Source of the DNA: Cellulomonas carbonis
GTDB taxonomy: Bacteria; Actinomycetota; Actinomycetes; Actinomycetales; Cellulomonadaceae
Length of the DNA: 64,000 nucleotides
NCBI RefSeq assembly: GCF_014636275.1
Contig: NZ_BMEB01000002.1
Coordinates: forward strand, 930,001-994,000
Direction of reading: 5' to 3'
Each line of letters starts with the position of its first letter. Positions within the stretch are counted from its first letter, which is position 1. The notes beneath the pieces were generated by a model that was not told the DNA's origin, ran no database searches, and saw only the letters and a list, made by a program, of their open reading frames with translations. Positions 7,622-15,248 of this stretch are shown here, in pieces. The position numbers were made by a program, and so were the translations under genes.

Positions 7622-8311
7622 TCAGGGGTGCGGTTCGGCGGTCGGCGGGTGGTCGGCGGGTGCGAGGGAGCGGTCGAGCGCGTCGAGGATCACGTCCAGG
7701 CCGAAGCGGAACTCGTCGTCGGCGGTGGGGTGGTCCCCTGCCGCTCGCGACGCCGCGACGGCGCGCAGGTGGGGGAGGTCGTCGGGCAGTCGGCCGAGGA
7801 GGTCGGCTGCCGCGCGCCGTGCCTCCGGCGGCGATGCCACGGGCAGCTGCAGCTGCTGGAGGACGAAGCCGTAGACGTAGCTGTCGAGGAGCGCGACGGC
7901 GTGCACGGCGTCGTCGACCGCGAAGCCGGCCGACAGGAGCGTGCCGAGGGCTGCGTCGTGGCGGCGCAGCGTCGCCGAGCCGGGAGAGCCGCGGGACTCG
8001 ATGAGGCCCAGCGCCCAGCTGTGGCGGGCGAGCGCGTCGCGCGTGGAGATAGCGCGCCGGCGCATGGCGGTACGCCAGTCCGGTCCGGCCTCGGGGAGGT
8101 CGATCTCCTCGAGCACCGCGTCGAGGATCCCGGCGACGACGGCGTCCTTGTCGGGGACGTGGTGGTAGAGCGACATGGCCTCCACGCCGAGGCGCTCGGC
8201 GATCTTGCGCATGGAGACGGAGGCCACCCCGTGGTCGTCGGCGACCGTGACCGCGGCGGCGATGACGCGCTCGCGGCTGAGGGGCGTGCGCGGGCGGGGG
8301 CGGACGGCCAT
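7622..8311 (-). CDS. TetR/AcrR family regulator
   Basis: 229 residues from ATG 8311. The N-terminal helix-turn-helix covers residues 15-62 (VIAAAVTVADDHGVASVSMRKIAERLGVEAMSLYHHVPDKDAVV in pieces). The C-terminal half is an all-helical ligand/dimer domain of the type with LARHSWALGLIESRG. It is divergent from the DUF4386 gene, and two palindromes in the gap are convincing operators, so the likely role is autorepression plus repression of that gene. The ligand is unknown. Confidence 0.9.
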   Translation of the reverse strand: MAVRPRPRTPLSRERVIAAAVTVADDHGVASVSMRKIAERLGVEAMSLYHHVPDKDAVVAGILDAVLEEIDLPEAGPDWRTAMRRRAISTRDALARHSWALGLIESRGSPGSATLRRHDAALGTLLSAGFAVDDAVHAVALLDSYVYGFVLQQLQLPVASPPEARRAAADLLGRLPDDLPHLRAVAASRAAGDHPTADDEFRFGLDVILDALDRSLAPADHPPTAEPHP

Positions 8312-8342
8312 GCGGGCTCCGATGTCGTCGGTCTTGTTCGGG

Positions 8343-8390
8343 CTTACGAGCGTAAGTTAGCGTGGCTGCGGTCGCCTTACGGGCGTAAGG
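8343..8390. promoter_or_regulatory. Paired TetR operators
   Basis: Perfect palindromes CTTACGAGCGTAAG (8343-8356) and CCTTACGGGCGTAAGG (8375-8390) share the half-site CTTACG/CGTAAG with a 2-bp centre. Their centres are 33 bp apart, about three helical turns. They lie between the TetR start at 8311 and the GTG at 8418, so one protein could control both directions. Confidence 0.85.
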
Positions 8391-8417
8391 GGCATCGCTG
8401 GGAGGGCGGGTGGTTCG

Positions 8418-9128
8418 GTGTCAGCAACGTCGGCGGTGTGGCAGCGGCCGAGGAGGGCGACCACGGTCGCCGGGGTGCTCGTCGTCGTGGGGACGGTCGC
8501 CGGTGCGCTGAGCGTGGTCCCGGTGCTCGAGCAGCCCGGTTACCTCGACCGCCTGACCGCCCATCACGGGCAGGTCGTCCGCGGCGCCGTGTTCCAGGCC
8601 GTCATGGTGCCCGCGTGCGCGGGGTTCGCGGTCGCGCTGCACCCGCTGCTGCGACGGACCGACCCGGGGCTCGGCGCGGCGTTCGTGGGCTTCCGGTTCG
8701 TGGCCGCGGCGTTCCACCTCGTCGGCGTGGTCGCCCTCGCCCTGCTCCTCCCGGTCGGGGAGGCGTACGACGGCGCACCCGCCGCGGTCGCCGCCTCGCT
8801 CGAGGTGCAGGCGGAGCTGCTTCGTGTCGGGCGGGACCTGGTCAACCACGTGGCAGTGATCGTCCCGCTCGCCCTCGGCGACACGGCGCTGTTCGCGGTG
8901 CTCCACCGGCGACGGCTCGTGCCGCGATGGTTGTCCGGGTGTGGGCTCGCCGGGGCGGCGCTGAGCGTCGTCGCGAGCGTGCTGCTCCTCGCGGGGGCCG
9001 TGCCGGTGGTGAGCGCGGTGTACCTCGGGCTCAACGCACCGCTGGGTGTGCAGTCGCTCGTGCTCGCGGGGTGGTTGGTGGTGAAGGGGTTCGCGGGCGG
9101 GGTGCTGTCCGGGCGGTCGTCGTCGTGA
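8418..9128 (+). CDS. DUF4386 domain-containing membrane protein
   Basis: 236 residues from GTG 8418, with GGAGGG 12 bases upstream. Six hydrophobic helices are visible (near residues 15-37, 55-75, 90-112, 140-160, 170-190 and 198-225), with the DUF4386 pattern of a conserved Arg in GFRFVAAAFHL. DUF4386 proteins are membrane proteins of unknown activity, often placed beside TetR regulators as here. The operators at 8343-8390 lie in its promoter region. Confidence 0.85.
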   Translation: MSATSAVWQRPRRATTVAGVLVVVGTVAGALSVVPVLEQPGYLDRLTAHHGQVVRGAVFQAVMVPACAGFAVALHPLLRRTDPGLGAAFVGFRFVAAAFHLVGVVALALLLPVGEAYDGAPAAVAASLEVQAELLRVGRDLVNHVAVIVPLALGDTALFAVLHRRRLVPRWLSGCGLAGAALSVVASVLLLAGAVPVVSAVYLGLNAPLGVQSLVLAGWLVVKGFAGGVLSGRSSS

Positions 9129-9175
9129 GGCGCCCCACGCGGCGGGCCCACACGTAGCCCGCCCGCATCGGGCGA

Positions 9176-10588
9176 TCACTCCGGCGCGGGGAGCCGCCCG
9201 TGCCGCACGGCGTCCACGAGCTCGGCGTGGTCGGCCTCCGTCTGGTCGGCGTACGCCCGCGCGAACCTGACCATGGCCTTGTCGAGCCGCTCCCCGCGGC
9301 CGGCGTACCCGGCGATCATCGAGGCGCCGCTCGTCCGCGCATGCCCCTTCGCGAGCAGGTGCCCGACGATGCCCGCGTAGTCGACGAGCGCTGCCGGGTC
9401 GAGGCCGTCCAACGGCACCGTGCCCTTCATGTTGCGGAACTGCCGCACGTAGTACTGCCGGCCGTCCACCGTGGTCCACCCGAGCAGCGGGTCGCTCGCG
9501 GTCTGCAGCGCCTGCTGGTACTCCACGACGCGTTGGCCCTGGTGCTCGTGCCAGGCGGAGTCGCCGTGGACGTACGGGGCCAGGACCGAGCGGCGAGCCT
9601 GCTTCATCTGGAGGAAGAGGACGTCGTCGGGGTCGCTCCCCTCCAGCAGCGCGACGTACGCCCGCAGCCCGACGCTGCCGACCCCCACCACCTTGTGGGC
9701 GATGTCGACGAGCGTGTAGCCGCCGACGACGCGCCGCCAGTGCGGTGCGAGCGTGGCGAGGTAGTCGTCCAGGCCCTGGGCGAGGAGGTCGCCGTCGTCG
9801 CCGGGCAGGTGGGTGATGAGCGGCGGCTCGTCGACGATCTGGCGTCGCCCCTCGTGCTCGCGGGTGAACCGGGGGAGTGCGCGGTCGCTGGTCCGGGTGC
9901 GGGCCCGCTTCGCTGCGCGCTTGATCTCCGCGCGGAGCGACTTCTCGGTCGCGGTCTCGTGCATCCGCTTGACGTCGAGCCGGTTGTAGGAGCGCATGAG
10001 CAGCGGCTGGGTGGACAGGAACTGCACCTCGGCCCGGTAGGCCGCGACGCAGGACCGCACGGCGTCGGCGCAGTGGTCCTCGGTCGCGTTGTTCTCCCGC
10101 CCGGCGACCACGATGCTCGCGACGAGCCGGCGCAGGTCCCACTCCCAGGCACCCGGGTGCGCCTCGTCGAAGTCGTTCAGGTCGATGACGAGCTCGCCCT
10201 CGGACGACGCGTAGAAGCCGAAGTTGCCCAGGTGCGCGTCGCCGCAGATCACGGGGGTGATGCCGGTCGCCGGCAGCCGGGCGACGTCGGCGGCCATGAC
10301 GATCGCCGTGCCGCGCAGGAACCCGTACGGCGAGGCGAGCATGCGCGCGACCCGGACGGGGATCAGCTCGGCGAGCCGACCCTCGTGCGACTGCTGGATG
10401 AGGGTGACCGCGCTCGGACGGTCCGACGGCGGGCTCCACTCGCCGAGCGAGCGCCGGGGGACCTTCCTGCGGAGGTCCTTGCCGATCGCGAACCGCTCCC
10501 GGCGCGACGCGGGCTTCCGCCTCAGCGAGTCGAACGCCTCGGTCTCCGCCGTCTCCAGCACCGTGTGGACTCGCGGTCTCGTCGTCAC
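9176..10588 (-). CDS. DUF2252 domain-containing protein (kinase-like fold)
   Basis: 470 residues from GTG 10588. The characteristic DUF2252 segments are ICGDAHLGNFGFYAS (about residues 113-127), IDLNDFDEAHPGAWEWDLRRL (130s-150s), VGSVGLRAYVALLEG and YYVRQFRNMKG. GDxHxxN and DFD correspond to catalytic-loop and metal-binding motifs of aminoglycoside-phosphotransferase-like kinases, so ATP-dependent phosphotransfer is plausible but the substrate is unknown. The gene is monocistronic, ending just left of the divergent tRNA. Upstream in-frame codons are possible but lack conserved sequence. Confidence 0.85.
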   Translation of the reverse strand: MTTRPRVHTVLETAETEAFDSLRRKPASRRERFAIGKDLRRKVPRRSLGEWSPPSDRPSAVTLIQQSHEGRLAELIPVRVARMLASPYGFLRGTAIVMAADVARLPATGITPVICGDAHLGNFGFYASSEGELVIDLNDFDEAHPGAWEWDLRRLVASIVVAGRENNATEDHCADAVRSCVAAYRAEVQFLSTQPLLMRSYNRLDVKRMHETATEKSLRAEIKRAAKRARTRTSDRALPRFTREHEGRRQIVDEPPLITHLPGDDGDLLAQGLDDYLATLAPHWRRVVGGYTLVDIAHKVVGVGSVGLRAYVALLEGSDPDDVLFLQMKQARRSVLAPYVHGDSAWHEHQGQRVVEYQQALQTASDPLLGWTTVDGRQYYVRQFRNMKGTVPLDGLDPAALVDYAGIVGHLLAKGHARTSGASMIAGYAGRGERLDKAMVRFARAYADQTEADHAELVDAVRHGRLPAPE

Positions 10589-10724
10589 GCTGTCCGCCTC
10601 CGCTCGCCGGCCGGTTCTCGTTCTACCAGAGGGGCTGGTCCGCTGCGCGGGTGGGTGCGGCCGTCGCCGAGGTCGGCCGGTACGCTGATCCGGCATCGCG
10701 CGGGTCGACTGGGGCCTGTGCGGA

Positions 10725-10797
10725 GCGCCTGTAGCTCAGGGGATAGAGCACCGCTCTCCTAAAGCGGGTGTCGGCAGTTCGAATCTGCCCAGGCGCA
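10725..10797 (+). tRNA. tRNA-Arg (anticodon CCU)
   Basis: 73 nucleotides with a complete cloverleaf. Acceptor stem is GCGCCTG/CAGGCGC (10725-10731/10790-10796) with discriminator A. The anticodon stem CCGCT/AGCGG encloses the loop CTCCTAA with CCT at 10758-10760. The T arm is GGCAG-TTCGAAT-CTGCC. CCA is not encoded. Bases 10756-10774 are the left core of the integrated element, so the 3' part of the present tRNA is probably supplied by the element and restores function. Confidence 0.97.
10756..10774 (+). other. Left attachment core (attL) within tRNA-Arg
   Basis: CTCCTAAAGCGGGTGTCGG, from the first anticodon-loop base to the variable loop, is repeated exactly at 22704-22722. The flanking bases differ immediately on both sides, so the exact core is 19 bp. 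Confidence 0.88.
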
Positions 10798-10873
10798 CAG
10801 AGGTGTTTTCGCAGGTCAGGGGCGGTATAGGCGCAACGATCGCGGTAGGGCCCCTGTCCGATTTGCCGGGCAT

Positions 10874-10893
10874 TGGTCAGCGTGTGGTCAGCG
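10874..10893 (+). repeat. Candidate integrase arm-type sites, left end
   Basis: TGGTCAGCG at 10874-10882 and GTGGTCAGCG at 10884-10893 are spaced 11 bp start to start, about 100 bp inside the left core. The same doublet with the same spacing lies inside the right end. Apart from this doublet, bases 10798-11159 hold no gene I can support. Confidence 0.6.
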
Positions 10894-11159
10894 ACTCGTC
10901 TCAACACGTGGACGGCTCGTCGAGAACGCGGATGGACATCAGCGGACGTCGGACCGCATGCCACTCGGCCGCCTGCAGGAAGCGGGACGCGCCACGGGCG
11001 GCGCGCGCGGGCAATCCGGCCGCCAGTCGTCCTTCCCGCAGTCTCCCCGACCCCGTGGTTCCGCCGGCGTACTCGCGGCTGCCGCATCCGCACTCAAGGT
11101 GGTTCGCGGGACGGGGACACGTATCGCTGACGGCTGCACACTGATCGCAGTTGGGTGCT

Positions 11160-13568
11160 TCACGCCGCCTTACGCAGTTCAGACTCCATTCGGCGCCTGA
11201 CCTCACCGAGGGCGGGGTCAAGAATCCGCGTCTCGGCTTCGGACGCCTTCCTGATGGCGTCCTGAAGCACCTCGACGCCTGCGCCTCGCCCTGCCAGAGC
11301 GATCCCCACATCTCCATAGATTCGGTAACTGTGCATATCGTCCGGGTACCTGGTGATAATGCCGTTTGCTTTTGCTGCAGCATCCAGCAATATCGCTACC
11401 CGGTCCTCCGCCATCAATCCTGGTGTCAGTTCGGCCTTGCGGACCAGAAGCAGCACCTCGTATCGAGCGAGCACCGGATTGGGCCTGATCGCATCGCCAG
11501 CATTGCGCAGTTCCCGTGCGGCATCATCGAGGCGGTCCTGGTCGATAAGGTGACGGATCAGTCGATGCCTCGGGATGCTCTCGCCGGGGAGCAGCCGGAC
11601 GACCTTATGCAGCAGGTCGACCTGTCGCGTTGGGTCCGAGAGTCGGTCAATGCCGTACTCCTCTGTGCAGAGCGCCCTGGCCGTCTCGACCTCCAGGCGG
11701 ACCGACGGGTTGATTGAGTCAATAAGCGCCTCAAAGAGGCGATCCAATTCCGCCTGTTGGGCATACTTGTAACGCGCGATGGTCGCCGCGATCACGCGGT
11801 GTCGGGTCTCCCAGCCAAATAATCCGTCTCTGGGCCGAATGTCGAACTCTGTGACGATACCCGTGAGGCTCGCAAGCGTGGCGGCAAGTGCACCTGCTTC
11901 GAGTCCTAGCAGTCGCATCACCAACTGCCTATGAACTCGTGCTCCAAGTGCCTCGAGGGCCGACACGCTGCGGTAGATATCCTGCGCGGACTGTTCCAAC
12001 TCTCCATACTCTCGTAGGAGGATATAGTCCAGCTCCTCGGAAGCGAAGATGTTCTTCATGCACACATACATGTCGGCCGAGCATCGCTCCCGAAGGATGC
12101 GAAACTGTTCGCCCGGTGGAAGGCTTAGGAACGACGGCTCCACTAATTCGCGGATTGCAGCGAGCGCTGTCAGCCTTAGCAGCTCGTTGATGTCCTCTCG
12201 CGACAGTCTAGAGAGGGTGAACGCGTTGCCGTGACTGAAGACGTACCGTGACTTGCTTCGCTGCTGCCACTTCCCAGTGGTCGCCGTAAGCAGAACACGG
12301 AGCGCGGGGTTGCTCTCTCTGCCTAGATGGTCCGCGATCTGGCTGACCTGTGAGAGGTTGTCGACGCAGTCGTCGACCAACAGCACGGCACGCTTGCCGA
12401 ACTCGCGGAGTCGCTTCTCATACTCTATCCAGTAGTCGGCGCGCAAAGGAAACGCGTTGGTGTGTTCCCATGCAGCGTCAACACCGTTTCCGATGTCTAG
12501 GAGCACCTGGCGCGCCAGCGTTGTCTTCCCTACGCCGCCAGCTCCTAGAAGGACAGCTATGGGCCTCTCGGCAAGGCTTTCGACGATCCTCGCATGCTCA
12601 GAACGTCGGAACGTATGCCCCGCAGCAATGTCAGCGTAGGTCGCGGGCGATCCATTGAAGACGGCTCTGACGTTGGGCATGAGCGACATGGCATGTGCGG
12701 CGTCGGTCGTAACGCTAATGAGGGCGGCCGGGAGAAGCGTGGGCTCAAAAACTTCGATCGGTGATGCGTCGCTTGCTCGCTGCTCTTCCGGGGGCAGAGA
12801 CTCGAGGAGCCCGCCGAGGAGCGAGTCCAGACTGCCGAAGTAGACCTCGGCACCTCGCCCTTGGTGGATTAGAGCGCGTTGCTCATCCCGCGCGAACGCG
12901 AGAACAAACACCCGCCCTGGCGTGCCTGACTTCGCTCTAATCCTGAGCGCGTCCCGAACGAGCTCCTTGAGGTGAGGGTCAACTAGCGATTGCCCCACGA
13001 TCAAGAGGTCCTTGGTAAGTATGTCCGCCGAGAGCGCGCGAAAGGCCGCTTCTCGAAAATCGGCGTACGACTCGTAGTCCTCCTCCGTTAGCAGCATGCG
13101 GCTCTTGTGCCCAAAGCCGACATCCTCACTGATGCAGCCGTGAATTTTGTAGTACTCGAGCGCTCCAGGGTCGGCCTGGCGACTGAAGTCGAAGTTGCTA
13201 CGCCGAACGACGAGTGGCACCTTGGCACTGGCGTACACGCGCTCGACCAATTGGTCGAAATTTGTCCCGTAGATCCGGTACCAATCAAATCGCGGCAGGA
13301 GTTGGATACCACCTGTCGGCTCAACCGCGCGAAGTAAGGCTGCCACCTGCGATGCGAGCGCTTCCCTGCCGAGTTGTCGCTCGTAAATGCTACATACTTC
13401 GCTAAGCGAATAGTCGGAATCCGACGTGCTCGGCGCGAGATCAATCGACAGTCGGCGACCAAGCTCGACACCGGACGGCGCTCCCGAGGGAATCGACGCA
13501 CCTGCGCCTAGCAGAAGAGCGGTCTGACGCGGGTTCAACTTGGCGACGAGCTCTTCCATTTCGAACAC
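11160..13568 (-). CDS. SIR2-STAND NTPase, Avs5-like anti-phage protein
   Basis: 802 residues from GTG 13568 (GAGGAG ends 9 bases upstream). Residues 1-260 form a SIR2 domain: LLLGAGAS at 18-25, GTNFD at 101-105, and KIHG with the catalytic His at 143. A STAND-type P-loop NTPase follows, with Walker A LGAGGVGKTT at 341-350 and Walker B VLLVDD at 395-400. The remainder to 802 is helical and TPR-like, a likely sensor. Avs5 and related SIR2-STAND proteins detect a phage component and destroy NAD+, killing or arresting the infected cell. The gene stands alone beside the left attachment site and is much AT-richer than the chromosome, indicating transfer. The phage trigger cannot be deduced. Confidence 0.85.
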   Translation of the reverse strand: MFEMEELVAKLNPRQTALLLGAGASIPSGAPSGVELGRRLSIDLAPSTSDSDYSLSEVCSIYERQLGREALASQVAALLRAVEPTGGIQLLPRFDWYRIYGTNFDQLVERVYASAKVPLVVRRSNFDFSRQADPGALEYYKIHGCISEDVGFGHKSRMLLTEEDYESYADFREAAFRALSADILTKDLLIVGQSLVDPHLKELVRDALRIRAKSGTPGRVFVLAFARDEQRALIHQGRGAEVYFGSLDSLLGGLLESLPPEEQRASDASPIEVFEPTLLPAALISVTTDAAHAMSLMPNVRAVFNGSPATYADIAAGHTFRRSEHARIVESLAERPIAVLLGAGGVGKTTLARQVLLDIGNGVDAAWEHTNAFPLRADYWIEYEKRLREFGKRAVLLVDDCVDNLSQVSQIADHLGRESNPALRVLLTATTGKWQQRSKSRYVFSHGNAFTLSRLSREDINELLRLTALAAIRELVEPSFLSLPPGEQFRILRERCSADMYVCMKNIFASEELDYILLREYGELEQSAQDIYRSVSALEALGARVHRQLVMRLLGLEAGALAATLASLTGIVTEFDIRPRDGLFGWETRHRVIAATIARYKYAQQAELDRLFEALIDSINPSVRLEVETARALCTEEYGIDRLSDPTRQVDLLHKVVRLLPGESIPRHRLIRHLIDQDRLDDAARELRNAGDAIRPNPVLARYEVLLLVRKAELTPGLMAEDRVAILLDAAAKANGIITRYPDDMHSYRIYGDVGIALAGRGAGVEVLQDAIRKASEAETRILDPALGEVRRRMESELRKAA

Positions 13569-13656
13569 GTTCGCCTACTCCTCGACTTCAGGGTCGCAAC
13601 CGCGACGCGCGCCCACCGTGCGTCGCCGAGTCTAGCCAGCAAGGTGGTTGAGGAGT

Positions 13657-13674
13657 CGACACTTCACCGTGTCG
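13657..13674 (-). terminator. Small hairpin after the integrase
   Basis: CGACAC/GTGTCG with a 6-base loop, 25 bases past the integrase stop in the direction of transcription and upstream of the SIR2-STAND start. It may separate the two leftward transcripts. Bases 13569-13656 then hold only the presumed SIR2-STAND promoter. Confidence 0.35.
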
Positions 13675-13698
13675 CGATGAGCTGGTGGGAGCGCCCAG

Positions 13699-15000
13699 TC
13701 ACGAGCACCAAGAGCCCCAAGCCGTGTTGTGGATGCGCGGCTTCGCCACAGCTTCGCTCGGCCCCGGGGTCTGAGGCGGCTTGTACGTGCGTGCGTCCAT
13801 ACCCGAGGTGAACGTCCCTGGGGCGTCCGGCCGTCGGCAGTCCGTGCGGAGACCGGCTCGGTCGGAAGGACCGGAGGGCTCCACAGGCGGTGGCTCGATT
13901 TCCCGTGGCGCCTGCATCAGCGGAATCGCCGGCAGTCGCTCCATCGCCTGCCAGGTCGCTTCGCTGAACAGGTGCCCGTACAGGTCCATCGTCATGGTCG
14001 CGGTGGAGTGCCCGAGGATCACCTGCACCGCCTTCACGTCCGCCCCGGCTGCGTTGAGCAGCGACGCGGCGGTGTGCCGTAAGTCGTGGATCGTCGTCCC
14101 CTCCACGCCCGCCCGCCGCGTTGCGTCCATCCACCCCGACCGCGCCCGGAAGTTCGTGTTGGTCCACACGCCCCCGCTCGGGCTCGGGAACAGGTACTCG
14201 CCCGGCGCCGCGCCGGCGACCCGCGTCTGCACGTACTCGTTCAGCGCGGCCGGCACCGGCACCGTCCGGGTTTGGTGCGTCTTCGTGGGCCCGAACACCG
14301 CCCCGCTCGTGCGCTTGGACTGCGTCGCCGCCCGGTGCACCCGCACCCCGAGCCCGTGTGGCGTCTGCACGACGTCGTCGACCCGCAGCGCGGCCATCTC
14401 CGAGAACCGGCACCCGGTGGTCCCGAGGAACAGCACGACCGGCTGGCAAAGCGGTGGAACCGCCATCACCAGCCGGCCGAGCTGCTCCGGACGCAACCAG
14501 TGCGGCTCCCGCTTGGTGCCCCCGCGCGGCAGCGCCACCATCCGCGCCACGTTCACCGACAGTCGCCGGTCGCGGATCGCGTAGTCGAGCACGAGCCGGA
14601 TCATCGACAGCGCCCGACGCCGCGTCGCCGTCGCAAGCCCACGCGCCGTCAGCGCGGACATCACCCGTTCGACGTCGGCCGCCGAGATCCCGGAGATCGG
14701 GTACGCCCCGATCTCCGGGATCACGTACCTGTCCAGCAGGAACCGCGTGGTCTCCTGGCTGCGCACCGCCAGGTGACCACGAGAGGCCTGCCACTCCTCG
14801 GCCAGCGCCGCGAACGTCATCCGCCCGCGCGCCGGGTCGATCCACGAGCCGGCGTCCAGCTTCGCGAGCTGGTCCGCCTCCCAGCGCTTGGCATCGACCC
14901 GGCGCCCGAACGACCGCTGCGCGATGACCCGGCCCTCGAAGAACACCTTCGCGCGCCAGGTCACGTTGCCCGTCGGGTGCGCCCGCCTGGTGACGGACAT
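13699..15000 (-). CDS. Tyrosine recombinase/integrase
   Basis: 433 residues from ATG 15000. An N-terminal AP2-like arm-binding part (residues 1-55) and a SAM-like core-binding domain (60-150) precede the catalytic domain. Catalytic residues are visible: Arg198 in GCRFSEMAALR, Lys240 in PTKTHQTR, His305 and Arg308 in HDLRHTAAS, His331 in LGHS, and Tyr341 in DLYGHLF. It catalyses site-specific integration and, with the small protein upstream, excision at tRNA-Arg. The start overlaps the excisionase stop as TGATG. A basic, Pro-rich C-terminal tail after 360 is of no known role. Confidence 0.95.
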   Translation of the reverse strand: MSVTRRAHPTGNVTWRAKVFFEGRVIAQRSFGRRVDAKRWEADQLAKLDAGSWIDPARGRMTFAALAEEWQASRGHLAVRSQETTRFLLDRYVIPEIGAYPISGISAADVERVMSALTARGLATATRRRALSMIRLVLDYAIRDRRLSVNVARMVALPRGGTKREPHWLRPEQLGRLVMAVPPLCQPVVLFLGTTGCRFSEMAALRVDDVVQTPHGLGVRVHRAATQSKRTSGAVFGPTKTHQTRTVPVPAALNEYVQTRVAGAAPGEYLFPSPSGGVWTNTNFRARSGWMDATRRAGVEGTTIHDLRHTAASLLNAAGADVKAVQVILGHSTATMTMDLYGHLFSEATWQAMERLPAIPLMQAPREIEPPPVEPSGPSDRAGLRTDCRRPDAPGTFTSGMDARTYKPPQTPGPSEAVAKPRIHNTAWGSWCS

Positions 15001-15212
15001 CAGCGCCGCTTGACCGGGATCGTCGGCTCGCGCTCGACCCACGCCGCGGGGAGGAGGATCACCGTGCCGAGGCGCCGGTACGGGATCTGCTCGTGCTCGA
15101 CCAGGTGGTACAGCGTCCGGGGCGGCACCCCGAGCACCCGCGCCGCGTCCTTCACGCGGTAGTACTGCCGGGCCGGGGTCGTGGGAGCGGTGTGCTGTGC
15201 GGTGGTGGTCAT
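15000..15212 (-). CDS. Excisionase-like helix-turn-helix protein
   Basis: 70 residues from ATG 15212. The motif YYRVKDAARVLGVPPRTLYHL followed by GTVILLPAAWVER is the MerR/excisionase-type winged helix (helix_turn_helix_17 pattern). Overlap with the integrase start gives co-translation. It probably sets recombination direction by bending DNA at the attachment arms. The relaxase gene lies just upstream with a 36-base gap, so all three may be one leftward transcript. Confidence 0.85.
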   Translation of the reverse strand: MTTTAQHTAPTTPARQYYRVKDAARVLGVPPRTLYHLVEHEQIPYRRLGTVILLPAAWVEREPTIPVKRR

Positions 15213-15248
15213 GACCTTCTCCTTCTCTTGGGTTGGGTGTGGCGGTGG

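Noticed and set aside
6047..9157. A 1036-codon open frame on the + strand across the lipid kinase, TetR and DUF4386 region
   Set aside because: It is antisense or out of frame to three genes with clear family motifs, and its translation is Arg/Gly/Ala-rich with no domain. In very GC-rich DNA such frames arise from codon bias.
8421..10439. A 672-codon - strand frame overlapping DUF4386 and DUF2252
   Set aside because: Low-complexity Arg/Pro/His translation; it shadows DUF2252 in another frame and runs antisense through DUF4386.
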